Assembly (NCBI GenBank): GCA_045132495.1
Contig: JBGUSK010000042.1
Coordinates: forward strand, 1 to 36,407
From: UBA11524 sp045132495
GTDB taxonomy: Bacteria > Bacillota > Clostridia > Christensenellales > Aristaeellaceae
Length of the DNA: 36,407 bases
Direction: 5' to 3'
The position numbers and the translations under genes were made by a program. The number at the start of each line of letters is the position of its first letter. Position 1 is the stretch's first letter. The notes under the pieces are model-generated. The model was not told the origin of the DNA. It saw only the letters and a list, made by a program, of their open reading frames with translations, and made no database searches. This document shows positions 1-7,669 of this stretch, piece by piece.

Positions 1-2
1 GT

Positions 3-32
3 AAAAAAGAGCCGCCCCCGAAGGGACGACTC
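3..32 (-). terminator. Rho-independent terminator of the aldolase gene
   Basis: Read on the minus strand, a 10-bp stem (arms 32-23 and 18-9, with some G-U pairs) closed by a TTCG tetraloop is followed by six T residues. It lies 18 nt beyond the aldolase stop codon. Confidence 0.85.
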
Positions 33-49
33 CTGTAGAGATGAACTTA

Positions 50-988
50 TCAGGCCTTGCCGTTGCAGCCCAGGACGTTGACGATCTTGTGAGCGACCAT
101 GTCCTTCACGGCCTGACGGGCGGGCTTGAGCCACTGACGGGGATCGAAGTGATCCGGATGCTCCGCGAAGTACTTGCGCACGGAGGCGGTCATGGCCAGA
201 CGAATGTCAGAGTCGATGTTGATCTTGCAAACGGCCAGCTTGGCAGCCTGAGCCAGCTGCTCCTCGGGAATGCCGATCGCGCCGGGCATCGCGCCGCCGT
301 ACTGGTTGATCTCAGCGACGAAGTTCTGAGGCACAGAGGAGGCGCCGTGCAGAACGATGGGGAAGCCGGGCAGGCGCTTTGCGCACTCCTCCAGCACGTC
401 GAAGCGCAGCTGGGGCTTGGTGCCGGGCTTGAACTTGTAAGCGCCGTGGCTGGTGCCGATCGCGATGGCCAGGGAGTCACAGCCGGTCTTGGAGACGAAC
501 TCCTCAACCTCTTCGGGGCGGGTGAACATTTCCTTGCCAGACTCGACGACAACCTCGTCTTCCACGCCGGCCAGGGTGCCCAGCTCAGCCTCGACCACAG
601 CGCCGTGGTCGTGAGCGTACTCAACAACGCGCTTGGTCAGCTCGATGTTCTCAGCAAAGGGCTTGGAAGAGGCGTCGATCATAACGGAGGTGAAGCCGCC
701 GTCAATGCAGCTCTTGCACAGCTCGAAGGAATCGCCGTGGTCCAGGTGCAGGGCGATCGGGATCTCGGGGTTCTCAGCGGCGGCAGCCTCCACCAGCTTC
801 ACCAGGTAGGTGTGGTTGGCGTAGTTGCGCGCGCCCTTGGACACCTGCAGGATGACGGGAGCCTTCAGCTCGCCGGCGGCCTCGGTGATGCCCTGGATGA
901 TTTCCATGTTGTTCACGTTGAAGGCGCCGACAGCGTAGCCGCCAGCGTAGGCCTTCTGGAACATTTCCTTGGTCGTAACGATAGCCAT
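50..988 (-). CDS. fba: Class II fructose-1,6-bisphosphate aldolase
   Basis: A 312-residue cytoplasmic glycolytic and gluconeogenic enzyme that reversibly splits fructose-1,6-bisphosphate into glyceraldehyde-3-phosphate and dihydroxyacetone phosphate. The class II (zinc) signature is complete. HLDHGDSFE carries catalytic Asp83 and zinc ligand His84, followed by IDGGFTSVMIDAS. Glu135 lies in VVEAELG, His181 in GTSHG, His214 in LHGASS, and the phosphate-binding NIDSDIR is near residue 265. The ATG at 988 is chosen because AGGAGG lies 7 nt upstream; a longer frame to 1039 would run through that site and the promoter region. It is a single-gene unit with its own promoter and terminator, divergent from the DUF4279 gene. 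Tagatose- or ketose-bisphosphate aldolases share the fold, but FBP aldolase is the best fit. Sure. Confidence 0.95.
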   Translation of the reverse strand: MAIVTTKEMFQKAYAGGYAVGAFNVNNMEIIQGITEAAGELKAPVILQVSKGARNYANHTYLVKLVEAAAAENPEIPIALHLDHGDSFELCKSCIDGGFTSVMIDASSKPFAENIELTKRVVEYAHDHGAVVEAELGTLAGVEDEVVVESGKEMFTRPEEVEEFVSKTGCDSLAIAIGTSHGAYKFKPGTKPQLRFDVLEECAKRLPGFPIVLHGASSVPQNFVAEINQYGGAMPGAIGIPEEQLAQAAKLAVCKINIDSDIRLAMTASVRKYFAEHPDHFDPRQWLKPARQAVKDMVAHKIVNVLGCNGKA

Positions 989-1041
989 TGGTATGACCTC
1001 CTGTTCAATATCACAGTCCTGTACAAACTCGTACAGCATAC

Positions 1042-1070
1042 ATTATAGCACATTCCATTCGCCGTGAAAA
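1042..1070 (-). promoter_or_regulatory. Predicted sigma-A promoter of fba
   Basis: On the minus strand a perfect TATAAT (1047-1042) sits 17 nt after a weak -35 TTTTCA (1070-1065), about 55 nt before the ATG. Confidence 0.6.
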
Positions 1071-1184
1071 GGGGGCATGTAAATTTTTTCACAATTTCCA
1101 TGGTACTTTTCCGGCAGGAAGTTTCATATTCTGCGTAGAATAGTATATTGAATACAAATCGTTGCTGTCAAAGGAGGAAAAAAT

Positions 1185-1604
1185 ATGCCCAATTCTGTTG
1201 GCGAATCCCGTTTCAGCCTGATTTTTGAGGGCGAGGCGCTGCCGGTGGAGAAAATCAGCGCAGCGCTGCGTCTGGAGCCGACTCGCGTGATCCGCAAGGG
1301 CGATGTGCTGAACCGTCTGCCCCTGATGGTTGCAGACTGCGACGAATGGGCACGTACCATTGACCTGACCAACGCCCAGGACACCGACACGGCGCTGAAC
1401 GACCTGCTGGCGCAGATCATCCTGCACACGGGGGATTTGAAGGCCTTTGCGGACGACGGCATCCAGGTGAAGCTGCGCCTGTATGTGCAGAGCGACTATG
1501 CGCAGATGTCTTACCGGCTGATGCCGGAGACGCTGTCCCGCCTGGTGGCAACTGGCCTGCCGCTGGAGGTTTCCAGCATGTCCTGGGGCGAGATCGGTAT
1601 CTGA
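1185..1604 (+). CDS. DUF4279 domain protein
   Basis: A 139-residue soluble protein whose whole length resembles the DUF4279 family, whose function is unknown. The family-like features are the N-terminal strand with FSLIFEGEALPVEKISAALRLEPT, a central DEWARTIDL segment and a C-terminal LPLEVSSMSWGEIGI strand. There is no signal peptide or membrane segment. The ATG at 1185 follows AAAGGAGG at a 7-nt spacing. The gene stands alone, divergent from fba and convergent with cysK, with a strong hairpin terminator directly after the stop. The upstream gap (1071-1184) holds only weak promoter-like matches. Related proteins often occur as small single-gene units, sometimes as immunity-like proteins; nothing here supports that role. 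Gene call sure, family call fairly sure, function unknown. Confidence 0.8.
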   Translation: MPNSVGESRFSLIFEGEALPVEKISAALRLEPTRVIRKGDVLNRLPLMVADCDEWARTIDLTNAQDTDTALNDLLAQIILHTGDLKAFADDGIQVKLRLYVQSDYAQMSYRLMPETLSRLVATGLPLEVSSMSWGEIGI

Positions 1605-1616
1605 CAGAGTGAAAAA

Positions 1617-1654
1617 GTGCGGCGCTTCCTGAACGTCAGGAGGCGCCGCTTTTT
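1617..1654. terminator. Bidirectional terminator between the DUF4279 gene and cysK
   Basis: A 14-bp stem (1619-1632 with 1636-1649, one G-U pair) has a 3-nt loop. It is followed by five T on the plus strand. On the minus strand it is followed by a T-rich run opposite the A-tract at 1612-1616, so it can end both convergent transcripts. Confidence 0.85.
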
Positions 1655-1659
1655 ATGTG

Positions 1660-2565
1660 TCAATCAAAGATGCCTGTGGACAGATACCGTTCGCCGGAGT
1701 CCGGCAGCAGCGCAACGATGGTCTTGCCAGCAAATTCAGGCTTCATAGCCAGCTGGTGCGCTGCCCATACCGCTGCGCCCGAGGTGATGCCTGCAAGGAT
1801 GCCTTCTTCCCGGGCCAGCGCACGGGTTTGGGCGAAGGCGTCTTCGCCGGTAACGGGAATGATCTCGTTCACCAGGCTCAGGTCGAGAATCTCCGGCACG
1901 AAGTTTGCGCCGATGCCCTGCAGGGGATGCGGGCCTGCGTGGCCCTTCGTCAGCAGGGGCGAATCAGCGGGCTCAACGCCCACGATGCGGATGGCAGGAT
2001 TCTGCTCCTTCAGATAACGTCCCACGCCGGTGATCGTTCCGCCGGTGCCGATGCCCGCAACGAAGGCATCCACTTGACCGTTTGCGTCTGCCCAGATTTC
2101 CGGGCCGGTGGAGGCGTAGTGAGCGGCAGGATTAGCAGGATTGCTGAACTGTCCTGCTACGATGCTGTTGGGGATCTCCCGGTGCAGCGCTGCCGCCTTT
2201 TCTACGCAGCCTGCCATGCCCAGTGCGCCGTCCACCAGCACCACCTGTGCTCCGTAGGCAGCCAAAAGGCGGCGGCGTTCAAGGCTCATTGAGTCCGGCA
2301 TAACGAGGATGCACTGATATCCCCGCGCTGCCGCAACCATGGCCAGGCCGATGCCTGTGTTGCCGCTGGTGGGCTCGATGATGGTCCCGCCAGGGGTAAG
2401 CAGGCCGCGGGCTTCCGCGTCGTTCACCATGCTCAGCGCCACGCGATCCTTTGCGCTGCCGCCGGGGTTCATGCCCTCGACCTTGACGAGGATGGTCGCA
2501 GGCGCATCAACATGGGTCAGGCGGATGAGGGGCGTATGGCCGATCAAAGCGGTCACATCATGCAT
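1660..2565 (-). CDS. cysK: Cysteine synthase (O-acetylserine sulfhydrylase)
   Basis: A 301-residue PLP enzyme that makes L-cysteine from O-acetylserine and sulfide in the cytoplasm. The PLP-binding lysine is Lys39 in NPGGSAKDR, followed by the substrate loop PTSGNTGIGLA, the glycine-rich phosphate site GIGTGGTITG and the C-terminal LPDSGERYLS. The length is normal for CysK (about 300). The start at 2565 (MHDVTALIG) is set by AAGGAGG 8 nt upstream; an in-frame extension to 2628 would cross the promoter. It is transcribed alone, after the herA-eamA pair in the same direction. Its promoter carries a long palindrome that suggests a dedicated regulator. A CysM-like or cystathionine beta-synthase-like activity cannot be excluded from sequence, but CysK is most likely. 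Confidence 0.93.
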   Translation of the reverse strand: MHDVTALIGHTPLIRLTHVDAPATILVKVEGMNPGGSAKDRVALSMVNDAEARGLLTPGGTIIEPTSGNTGIGLAMVAAARGYQCILVMPDSMSLERRRLLAAYGAQVVLVDGALGMAGCVEKAAALHREIPNSIVAGQFSNPANPAAHYASTGPEIWADANGQVDAFVAGIGTGGTITGVGRYLKEQNPAIRIVGVEPADSPLLTKGHAGPHPLQGIGANFVPEILDLSLVNEIIPVTGEDAFAQTRALAREEGILAGITSGAAVWAAHQLAMKPEFAGKTIVALLPDSGERYLSTGIFD

Positions 2566-2572
2566 ACAAAAA

Positions 2573-2602
2573 CCTCCTTGCATCCATTGGGATACAAGGA
2601 GG
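2573..2602. repeat. 30-bp palindrome over the cysK -10 box and ribosome binding site
   Basis: Arms 2573-2585 and 2590-2602 are 13 nt each with a 4-nt centre, complementary except for one position that is G-U in minus-strand RNA. One arm contains the cysK AAGGAGG; the other overlaps the -10 box. From the predicted start the transcript would lack most of one arm, so this is more likely a DNA operator than an RNA hairpin. A start further upstream would allow a stem that hides the ribosome binding site. Confidence 0.7.
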
Positions 2603-2628
2603 ATATGCCAGTTTGTCGGCGATGTCAA
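2600..2628 (-). promoter_or_regulatory. Predicted sigma-A promoter of cysK
   Basis: On the minus strand a perfect -35 TTGACA (2628-2623), a 17-nt spacer and a -10 TATCCT (2605-2600). The transcript should start near 2593, giving a leader of about 28 nt. Confidence 0.75.
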
Positions 2629-2649
2629 GGGAAATACACAGGGAAAACA

Positions 2650-3534
2650 TCATTTGCGCCGCAGAAAGCTCAGCTGAGTCTCCGATACGATGACGCTCAC
2701 GAATACCAGCGTAAAGCCGCACAGGATGGGCAGCGTCAGCACCTCGTATCCCAGCAGGACGGAGAACAGCGCACCAAAGACGCTCTCCAGGCTCAGCAGG
2801 ATGGCGCTCTGGCTGGGCGGCGTGAGGCTCTGACCGACGGACTGGCAGACCAGCGTTACCGCAGTGGCAAGGATGGTCAGATACATGAGCTTGGGCCAGA
2901 CTGCCGGGGCAGGGAAGGCCGCGTCATGTTCGATCGTCAGCGTGCAGATCCAGGACAGTATGGCTACCACGGCGAACTGCACGATGGTCAGCGCGATGGG
3001 ATCATCCTTCTCACCGAAACGGCTCAGGCCCATGATGTGCAGCGCGTAAAGCAGGCCCGACAGGAGCGTCAGCCATTCGCCGACGCCGATGGTCAGGTCG
3101 CCGGAGAGGGAGATCAGCCCGATGCCGGTGATGCACATAGCGGCAGCAAGCCAGTTGTATACGGTGGGGCGCTTGCGGGACAATCCCCAGGCCATGAAGG
3201 GCACCATCACGCAGTACACCGCGGTGAGGAAGGCATTCGTTCCGGGACTGGTGGTCTTGAGACCGTAGGTCTGAGCGGCATAGGCTGCCAGCAGAAACAC
3301 GCCGCAGATGGCTCCGTGGGGCAGGATGACGCGTCCGGCCTTTATCAGCCGCTTATGGAAGATGAGCGCCAGCAGCAGTCCGCCCAGGGTGAAGCGAATG
3401 GCCAGCAGCTGAAAAACCGGGATATGATCCAGGGTGTCCTTCATGATGATGAAGGAACTGCCCCAAATGAGGGCGGCCGTCAGTAAGGCAAGACGGCCGC
3501 CAGTTGCGTTGTTCAGGTTGATCTTTTTCATCAT
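2650..3534 (-). CDS. EamA/DMT-family transporter
   Basis: A 294-residue polytopic membrane protein of the drug/metabolite transporter superfamily, with about ten hydrophobic helices arranged as two EamA repeats of five. The family signature ALIWGSSFIIMKD is in helix 1, and the loop after helix 2 is IRFTLGG. The second repeat starts near ALTIVQFAVVAILSW. These carriers usually export amino acids, nucleotides or other small metabolites; the substrate cannot be read from sequence. The ATG overlaps the stop of the HerA-like gene by one base (TAATG), so the two are translationally coupled. A second ATG one codon later is equally possible. It ends 22 nt before the cysK -35 box with no obvious terminator, so read-through into cysK is possible. 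A cysteine or thiol exporter role is only a guess from the neighbour. Confidence 0.88.
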   Translation of the reverse strand: MMKKINLNNATGGRLALLTAALIWGSSFIIMKDTLDHIPVFQLLAIRFTLGGLLLALIFHKRLIKAGRVILPHGAICGVFLLAAYAAQTYGLKTTSPGTNAFLTAVYCVMVPFMAWGLSRKRPTVYNWLAAAMCITGIGLISLSGDLTIGVGEWLTLLSGLLYALHIMGLSRFGEKDDPIALTIVQFAVVAILSWICTLTIEHDAAFPAPAVWPKLMYLTILATAVTLVCQSVGQSLTPPSQSAILLSLESVFGALFSVLLGYEVLTLPILCGFTLVFVSVIVSETQLSFLRRK

Positions 3535-5435
3535 TACTTCTTCTTGAAAATGCCCATGATGCTGCGGGTCAGCGTGCGGGTCACTTCACGGGTGACGGTG
3601 TTGATGGCGGTGTTCTGCACACGGCCCAGCACGGAGTCATTCTTGCGGGCACGGGCGGCACGCTCCTCGCGCAGCTCATCAGCGCGGATGCGGCGTTCCT
3701 CGGCCTTGCGTTCCTTCTCGGCCCTGGCAGCTTCCTTGGCGGCCTTTTCGGCAGCCTCGCGCTGCTTCTCCAGCTCGCGGGCGGACATGGGCTTGGTCGG
3801 TGCGGGCGCGGCTACGGCCTGGGTCGCAGGGACGTAATTACCCGTGGCGGGATCCAGCTGCATAGCCATCATCTGCTGCTTGTACTGGCCGGTGGTGGGG
3901 TCGAACATCATGACGGGCATCTGCTGAACCTGCGGCTGCACGGGCGCGACCTCCAGGGCGGGCACGGGTGCAGGGGCCTGCACCGCAGGTGCGGCAGGCT
4001 GGAAGGACATCTGGGGCAGCTCGCGCTGGACATAGGAGCCAGTCGCCGGGTCAAACACCATGAAGCCCTGGGGCTTGGAAATGGTGGGCGCGGCGGTGGT
4101 GATCTGCGGGGCAGCGGGGGCGGCAGGGGCCTGCCAGGAGAACAGGCTCTGCTGCTGGAAGGATGCAGCCAGCTGCTCGTAGGCGCTCTCACGGTCCACG
4201 GCCACGTCATACACGCCGGCGAAGTAGCTCGTGCGGATCTCCTCGGCGCGAACCTCGTCGCTGATGGCGTTCATGGAAGACTGGGGCGGCAGGATGGTCG
4301 CACGCTCGACCACGCCAGGAGCGCCGTCCTCATCCAGGAAGGACACCAGCGCTTCGCCGGTCTTCAGCTGGGTAATGGCCTCCTCGGTATCGAACTTGGG
4401 GTTCGTGCGGAAGGTCTGGGCGGCGGTGCGCACGGCCTTCTGATCCAGGGGCGTATAGGCGCGCAGGGCATGCTGGATGCGGTTGCCCAGCTGGCCCAGG
4501 ATGGACATGGGGATGTCGCAGGGATTCTGGGTGATGAAGTAGACGCCGACCGCCTTGGAGCGGATCAGGCGCACGACCTGTTCCAGCTTCTCCAGCAGGG
4601 CAGGGGGACAGTCGTTGAAGAGCAGATGGGCTTCGTCAAAGAAGAACACCATGCGGGGCTTGTCCAGATCGCCGGCCTCGGGCAGCAGCTCGTAGAGCTC
4701 GGACAGCATCCACAGCAGGAAGGTGGAGTACATCTTCGGGTGCTGGAACAATTCGTCCGCCGCGAGGATGTTGATCACGCCCTTACCGTCGCCGGAGACC
4801 TGCATCCAGTCGGCGATGTTCAGCGCAGGCTCGCCAAAGAACTGGTCGCCGCCTTCGTCCTCCAGAACGCCCACAGCACGTTGGATGGCGCCCACGGTGG
4901 CGGTGGAAATGTTGCCGTAATCGAGGGTGTAGTCGCGGGCGTTTTCGCCGATGTAGGCCAGCATGGCCTTGAGGTCCTTCAGGTCGAGGAGGAGCATGCC
5001 CTCGTCATCCGCGATGCGGAAGAGGATGGACAGCACGCCCGCCTGGGTGTCATTGAGGCCGAGCATACGGGCCAGCAGCGTCGGACCCATTTCGCTTACC
5101 GTCGCGCGGACGGGATGACCCTGCTTGCCGTACACATCCCAGAACACGCTGGGGAATTCGCAGTACTGGAAAGTGGGCACGCCGCACTTGACCAGGCGCT
5201 TGGCGATGCCGTCGGAGTGCTGACCGACCTCGACCATACCGGCCAGGTCGCCCTTGATGTCCGCCAGGAACACCGGCACGCCCATGTTAGAGAAGCCCTC
5301 AGCCAGCACCTTCAGGGACACGGTCTTACCCGTGCCGGTGGCGCCGGCGATCAAGCCGTGACGGTTGGCCATCTGAGGCAGCAGACACACCGGAACGTCG
5401 CCGGTACCGACCCAAATCTTGTTTTCGTACAGCAT
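3534..5435 (-). CDS. HerA-like ATPase (DUF853 family) with repeat-bearing tail
   Basis: A 633-residue P-loop ATPase of the HerA/FtsK superfamily, of the DUF853 type. Walker A GATGTGKT has Lys37; Walker B is MVFFFDEAHLLF; an arginine-bearing segment LGNRIQHALRAYTP lies further on. The core covers roughly residues 1-460. The remaining tail is Pro/Ala-rich and carries three copies of a motif of the form D-P-(A/T)-T-G-x-Y. A strongly charged, probably coiled-coil stretch (AREL to ARARKND) and a basic end, IMGIFKKK, follow. The start at 5435 is set by AAGGAGG 8 nt upstream; a long in-frame extension to 5672 has no such site. HerA proteins act as hexameric DNA translocases in recombination, but the role of this solo DUF853 type is unsettled. 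No NurA nuclease gene is adjacent. Confidence 0.88.
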   Translation of the reverse strand: MLYENKIWVGTGDVPVCLLPQMANRHGLIAGATGTGKTVSLKVLAEGFSNMGVPVFLADIKGDLAGMVEVGQHSDGIAKRLVKCGVPTFQYCEFPSVFWDVYGKQGHPVRATVSEMGPTLLARMLGLNDTQAGVLSILFRIADDEGMLLLDLKDLKAMLAYIGENARDYTLDYGNISTATVGAIQRAVGVLEDEGGDQFFGEPALNIADWMQVSGDGKGVINILAADELFQHPKMYSTFLLWMLSELYELLPEAGDLDKPRMVFFFDEAHLLFNDCPPALLEKLEQVVRLIRSKAVGVYFITQNPCDIPMSILGQLGNRIQHALRAYTPLDQKAVRTAAQTFRTNPKFDTEEAITQLKTGEALVSFLDEDGAPGVVERATILPPQSSMNAISDEVRAEEIRTSYFAGVYDVAVDRESAYEQLAASFQQQSLFSWQAPAAPAAPQITTAAPTISKPQGFMVFDPATGSYVQRELPQMSFQPAAPAVQAPAPVPALEVAPVQPQVQQMPVMMFDPTTGQYKQQMMAMQLDPATGNYVPATQAVAAPAPTKPMSARELEKQREAAEKAAKEAARAEKERKAEERRIRADELREERAARARKNDSVLGRVQNTAINTVTREVTRTLTRSIMGIFKKK

Positions 5436-5483
5436 ATGATGAACCTCCTTTGTGTTGTGGGAAAAACGAATTTGCTGATTTTC

Positions 5484-5512
5484 ATTGTACACGATTTGGC
5501 CCCATGCGTCAA
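5484..5512 (-). promoter_or_regulatory. Predicted promoter of the HerA-like gene
   Basis: Minus strand: TTGACG (5512-5507), 17-nt spacer, TACAAT (5489-5484), about 50 nt before the chosen ATG. Its position supports that start over the longer frame. Confidence 0.7.
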
Positions 5513-5524
5513 GGAAAACAAAGC

Positions 5525-5553
5525 TTGCCAGTGCGGGGAAAATATGGTATGCT
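5525..5553 (+). promoter_or_regulatory. Predicted promoter of the dockerin-protein gene
   Basis: TTGCCA (5525-5530), 17-nt spacer, TATGCT (5548-5553). It is back to back with the herA-like promoter. Confidence 0.6.
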
Positions 5554-5595
5554 ATATTCAGTGCCCTTATACATACGGAAAGTGAGGACATATAG

Positions 5596-6519
5596 ATGAA
5601 GAAGATCCTGTGTGCGGTACTGACGATGCTGCTGATGATCCTGACGTTGACGGCCCTGGCGGAAGAGTGCAAATATGCCGGTCAGGGAGACCCTTGCGTG
5701 ATCAAATGGTGGGTGGACACGGAAAAGCGTCAGCACTGCCGCGCCTGCTTCACCCATGTGGAAGATAAGGAAGACATGAACAGCCATGTGCCGATCACCG
5801 AGTGGACGGACTGCTCGGTGGATGAAGGGACGGGCAAGTGCAGCGGCTGCGGCTATAACTATAGAGGCTCCGGCAGCAGCGAGGCGGAAAACCAGGAAAA
5901 GTATCTGCTGGAGTATTTCATGGTCAATGCGATGGAAGCAGGCACTGCACCAGTGGATGCTGAGGTGTCCGGCAGCACGCTGGAAATCGGCTTTGCCAGG
6001 TACTTCCGCAATACCATGATGGAGAAGGGCTACCTCACCTCTGAGTCTCTGGCGGTGTCTTCCGAGTACACGCTGACGCTCCCTGATGGCACTGAGTATC
6101 CCTACGAAGGGGCGCCTGTCACTCCGGCGATCGAAATAAAAAAGACGGATTATGGCTCTGGTGTGTGGCTGGAAGAAAAGGGTCAGCTGACCATCGGCAG
6201 CCCTGTTTACACGAACAATACTGCCCCTGGTACTGCTGTTGTTTCCGTGGACATCAAGGTAAAGAACGGCAAGACTTACACGATTACGAAGAGCTTTACC
6301 ATTACCGGGAATGCAGCGCCTGAACGTATTCCTGGCGATGCGGACGGAAATGAGGGCGTCAGCATCGATGACGTCATTGCACTCCTCCGCCATCTTGCGA
6401 GCGAGTCTGTCAAGATCAATACTGCCAACGCTGACGTCAATGGCGACGGCAAGGTTGATGTGAAGGACGTGCTGCGCATCCTCCAGTATGACGCTGGCTG
6501 GAATGTGACCTTGAAGTAA
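5596..6519 (+). CDS. Secreted protein with C-terminal dockerin domain
   Basis: A 307-residue exported protein. Residues 1-22 form a signal peptide (MKK, a hydrophobic core, then ALA before EEC). The next 75 residues are Cys-rich, with HCRAC and CSGC pairs that could bind zinc or form disulfides. The middle is a beta-rich region of unknown fold (about residues 100-235) holding a segment like VVSVDIKVKNGKTYTITKSF. The last 65 residues are a type I dockerin: two calcium loops, GDADGNEGVSIDD and NADVNGDGKVDVKD, each followed by a helix. Dockerins attach proteins to cohesins on scaffoldins or the cell surface; no cohesin is present in this window. The ATG at 5596 follows GTGAGGA. It is a single-gene unit ended by a strong terminator. 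The function of the middle part is not recognised. Confidence 0.85.
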   Translation: MKKILCAVLTMLLMILTLTALAEECKYAGQGDPCVIKWWVDTEKRQHCRACFTHVEDKEDMNSHVPITEWTDCSVDEGTGKCSGCGYNYRGSGSSEAENQEKYLLEYFMVNAMEAGTAPVDAEVSGSTLEIGFARYFRNTMMEKGYLTSESLAVSSEYTLTLPDGTEYPYEGAPVTPAIEIKKTDYGSGVWLEEKGQLTIGSPVYTNNTAPGTAVVSVDIKVKNGKTYTITKSFTITGNAAPERIPGDADGNEGVSIDDVIALLRHLASESVKINTANADVNGDGKVDVKDVLRILQYDAGWNVTLK

Positions 6520-6525
6520 TTAAGA

Positions 6526-6557
6526 AACCGTCCCGGATGCATATCCGGGACGGTTTT
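6526..6557. terminator. Terminator between the dockerin gene and the GT2 gene
   Basis: A perfect 13-bp stem (6526-6538 with 6543-6555) has a 4-nt loop, followed on the plus strand by further T residues. On the minus strand it is followed by TTTCTTAATT, so it probably works both ways. Confidence 0.85.
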
Positions 6558-6566
6558 GTGTAGGTA

Positions 6567-7535
6567 TCAATCGTCGTCTTCGTCTTCATCCCATGTTCTG
6601 TCAGAGATGATATAGCGTGGCCTGCCCTTGACCTCCAGGTAGATCTTGCCGATGTATTCACCGATCACGCCCAGGAACAGCGCCTGCACGCCGCCCATGA
6701 AGCACACGATGCACGCCAGGCTCGCCCAGCCAGCCACGGACTTACCCATGAAGGCTGCGATCACCGCCCAGATGATGCCGATGAAAGACAGCATCATGAT
6801 GAACAATCCGGCGAAGAATACCATCCGGATGGGCTTGACCGACAGGCTGGTGATGCCGTCGAAGGCCAGAGCCAGCATCTTCTTCAGCGGATAATGGCTC
6901 TCGCCCGCAAGGCGTTCGTGACGCTCGTAATACACGCTGGTGGACTTGAAGCCCACCAGCGGCACCATGCCCCGCAGGTACAGGTTGACTTCCTTGAAAT
7001 TGGCGAACTCCTGCAGCACACGGGAGGAAATCAGCCGGTAGTCGGCGTGGTTGAACACGACCTCCACGCCCATGGCGGCCAGCAGCTTATAGAAGCCCTC
7101 CGCCGTGAAGCGCTTGAAGAAGGTGTCTGTGTCCCGCTTGGAGCGCACGCCGTACACCACCTCGCAGCCGCCGAGGTATTCATCCACCATCTTATCCATG
7201 GCGTTGATGTCGTCCTGCCCGTCGCAGTCGATGGAGATGGTGATGTCGCAGCGGTCCTTGGCCTCCATCAGGCCAGCCAGCACGGCGGCCTGATGCCCCC
7301 GGTTGCGGCTCTGGGCGATGCCCAGGAAATGCTCGTCCTGCTTGGCAAGGTCGCAGATGATCTCCCAGGTTTTATCCTTGCTTCCGTCATTGATGAAGAG
7401 AATGCGGCTGTCGTCGCTGATCTTGTCGGCTTTGACCAGCTGGTTGATTTTATCCAGGAACATCCCGCTGGTGATGGGGAGCACCTTCTCCTCGTTGTAG
7501 CAGGGGATAACGATGTACAAAACTGGCTTCTTCAT
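6567..7535 (-). CDS. Membrane-anchored family 2 glycosyltransferase (GtrB/DPM1 type)
   Basis: A 322-residue enzyme with a cytoplasmic GT-A domain (about residues 1-230) and two C-terminal membrane helices (about 237-260 and 270-292). Visible motifs are IVIPCYNEE at the start, FINDGSKDKT, the metal and nucleotide site SIDCDGQDD, and the late GESHYPLKKM typical of polyprenyl-phosphate glycosyltransferases. Such proteins load a sugar from a nucleotide donor onto undecaprenyl phosphate at the inner face of the membrane, for later use in modifying wall or surface glycans. The sugar is unknown. The C-terminus is a run of acidic residues (WDEDEDDD). The ATG at 7535 has GGAGG upstream. It is monocistronic; no flippase gene is adjacent. 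Confidence 0.9.
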   Translation of the reverse strand: MKKPVLYIVIPCYNEEKVLPITSGMFLDKINQLVKADKISDDSRILFINDGSKDKTWEIICDLAKQDEHFLGIAQSRNRGHQAAVLAGLMEAKDRCDITISIDCDGQDDINAMDKMVDEYLGGCEVVYGVRSKRDTDTFFKRFTAEGFYKLLAAMGVEVVFNHADYRLISSRVLQEFANFKEVNLYLRGMVPLVGFKSTSVYYERHERLAGESHYPLKKMLALAFDGITSLSVKPIRMVFFAGLFIMMLSFIGIIWAVIAAFMGKSVAGWASLACIVCFMGGVQALFLGVIGEYIGKIYLEVKGRPRYIISDRTWDEDEDDD

Positions 7536-7564
7536 AAACGGCCTCCTGCAGTGTGGAATAACAC

Positions 7565-7593
7565 ATTATATCATATATAACGGCGGAAGACCA
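7565..7593 (-). promoter_or_regulatory. Possible promoter of the GT2 gene
   Basis: Minus strand: extended -10 TGATATAAT (TATAAT at 7570-7565). The -35 at the right distance is poor (TGGTCT). Confidence 0.45.
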
Positions 7594-7634
7594 GTTTTTC
7601 CTGCAAAAAAAGTGAAAGAGACGCAGTCTTCCCC

Positions 7635-7663
7635 TTGAAATCTGTTCGCATCCGGTGTATAAT
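7635..7663 (+). promoter_or_regulatory. Predicted sigma-A promoter of serS
   Basis: TTGAAA (7635-7640), 17-nt spacer, perfect TATAAT (7658-7663). The transcript would start near 7670, just before the T-box leader. Confidence 0.8.
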
Positions 7664-7669
7664 AACACC

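Noticed and set aside
41..1048. 335-residue open frame opposite fba
   Set aside because: Antisense shadow of a high-GC gene; no ribosome binding site, and its composition mirrors the fba codons.
5436..5672. N-terminal extension of the HerA-like protein
   Set aside because: The promoter and the AAGGAGG at the 5435 start lie inside it, and it overlaps the divergent dockerin gene.
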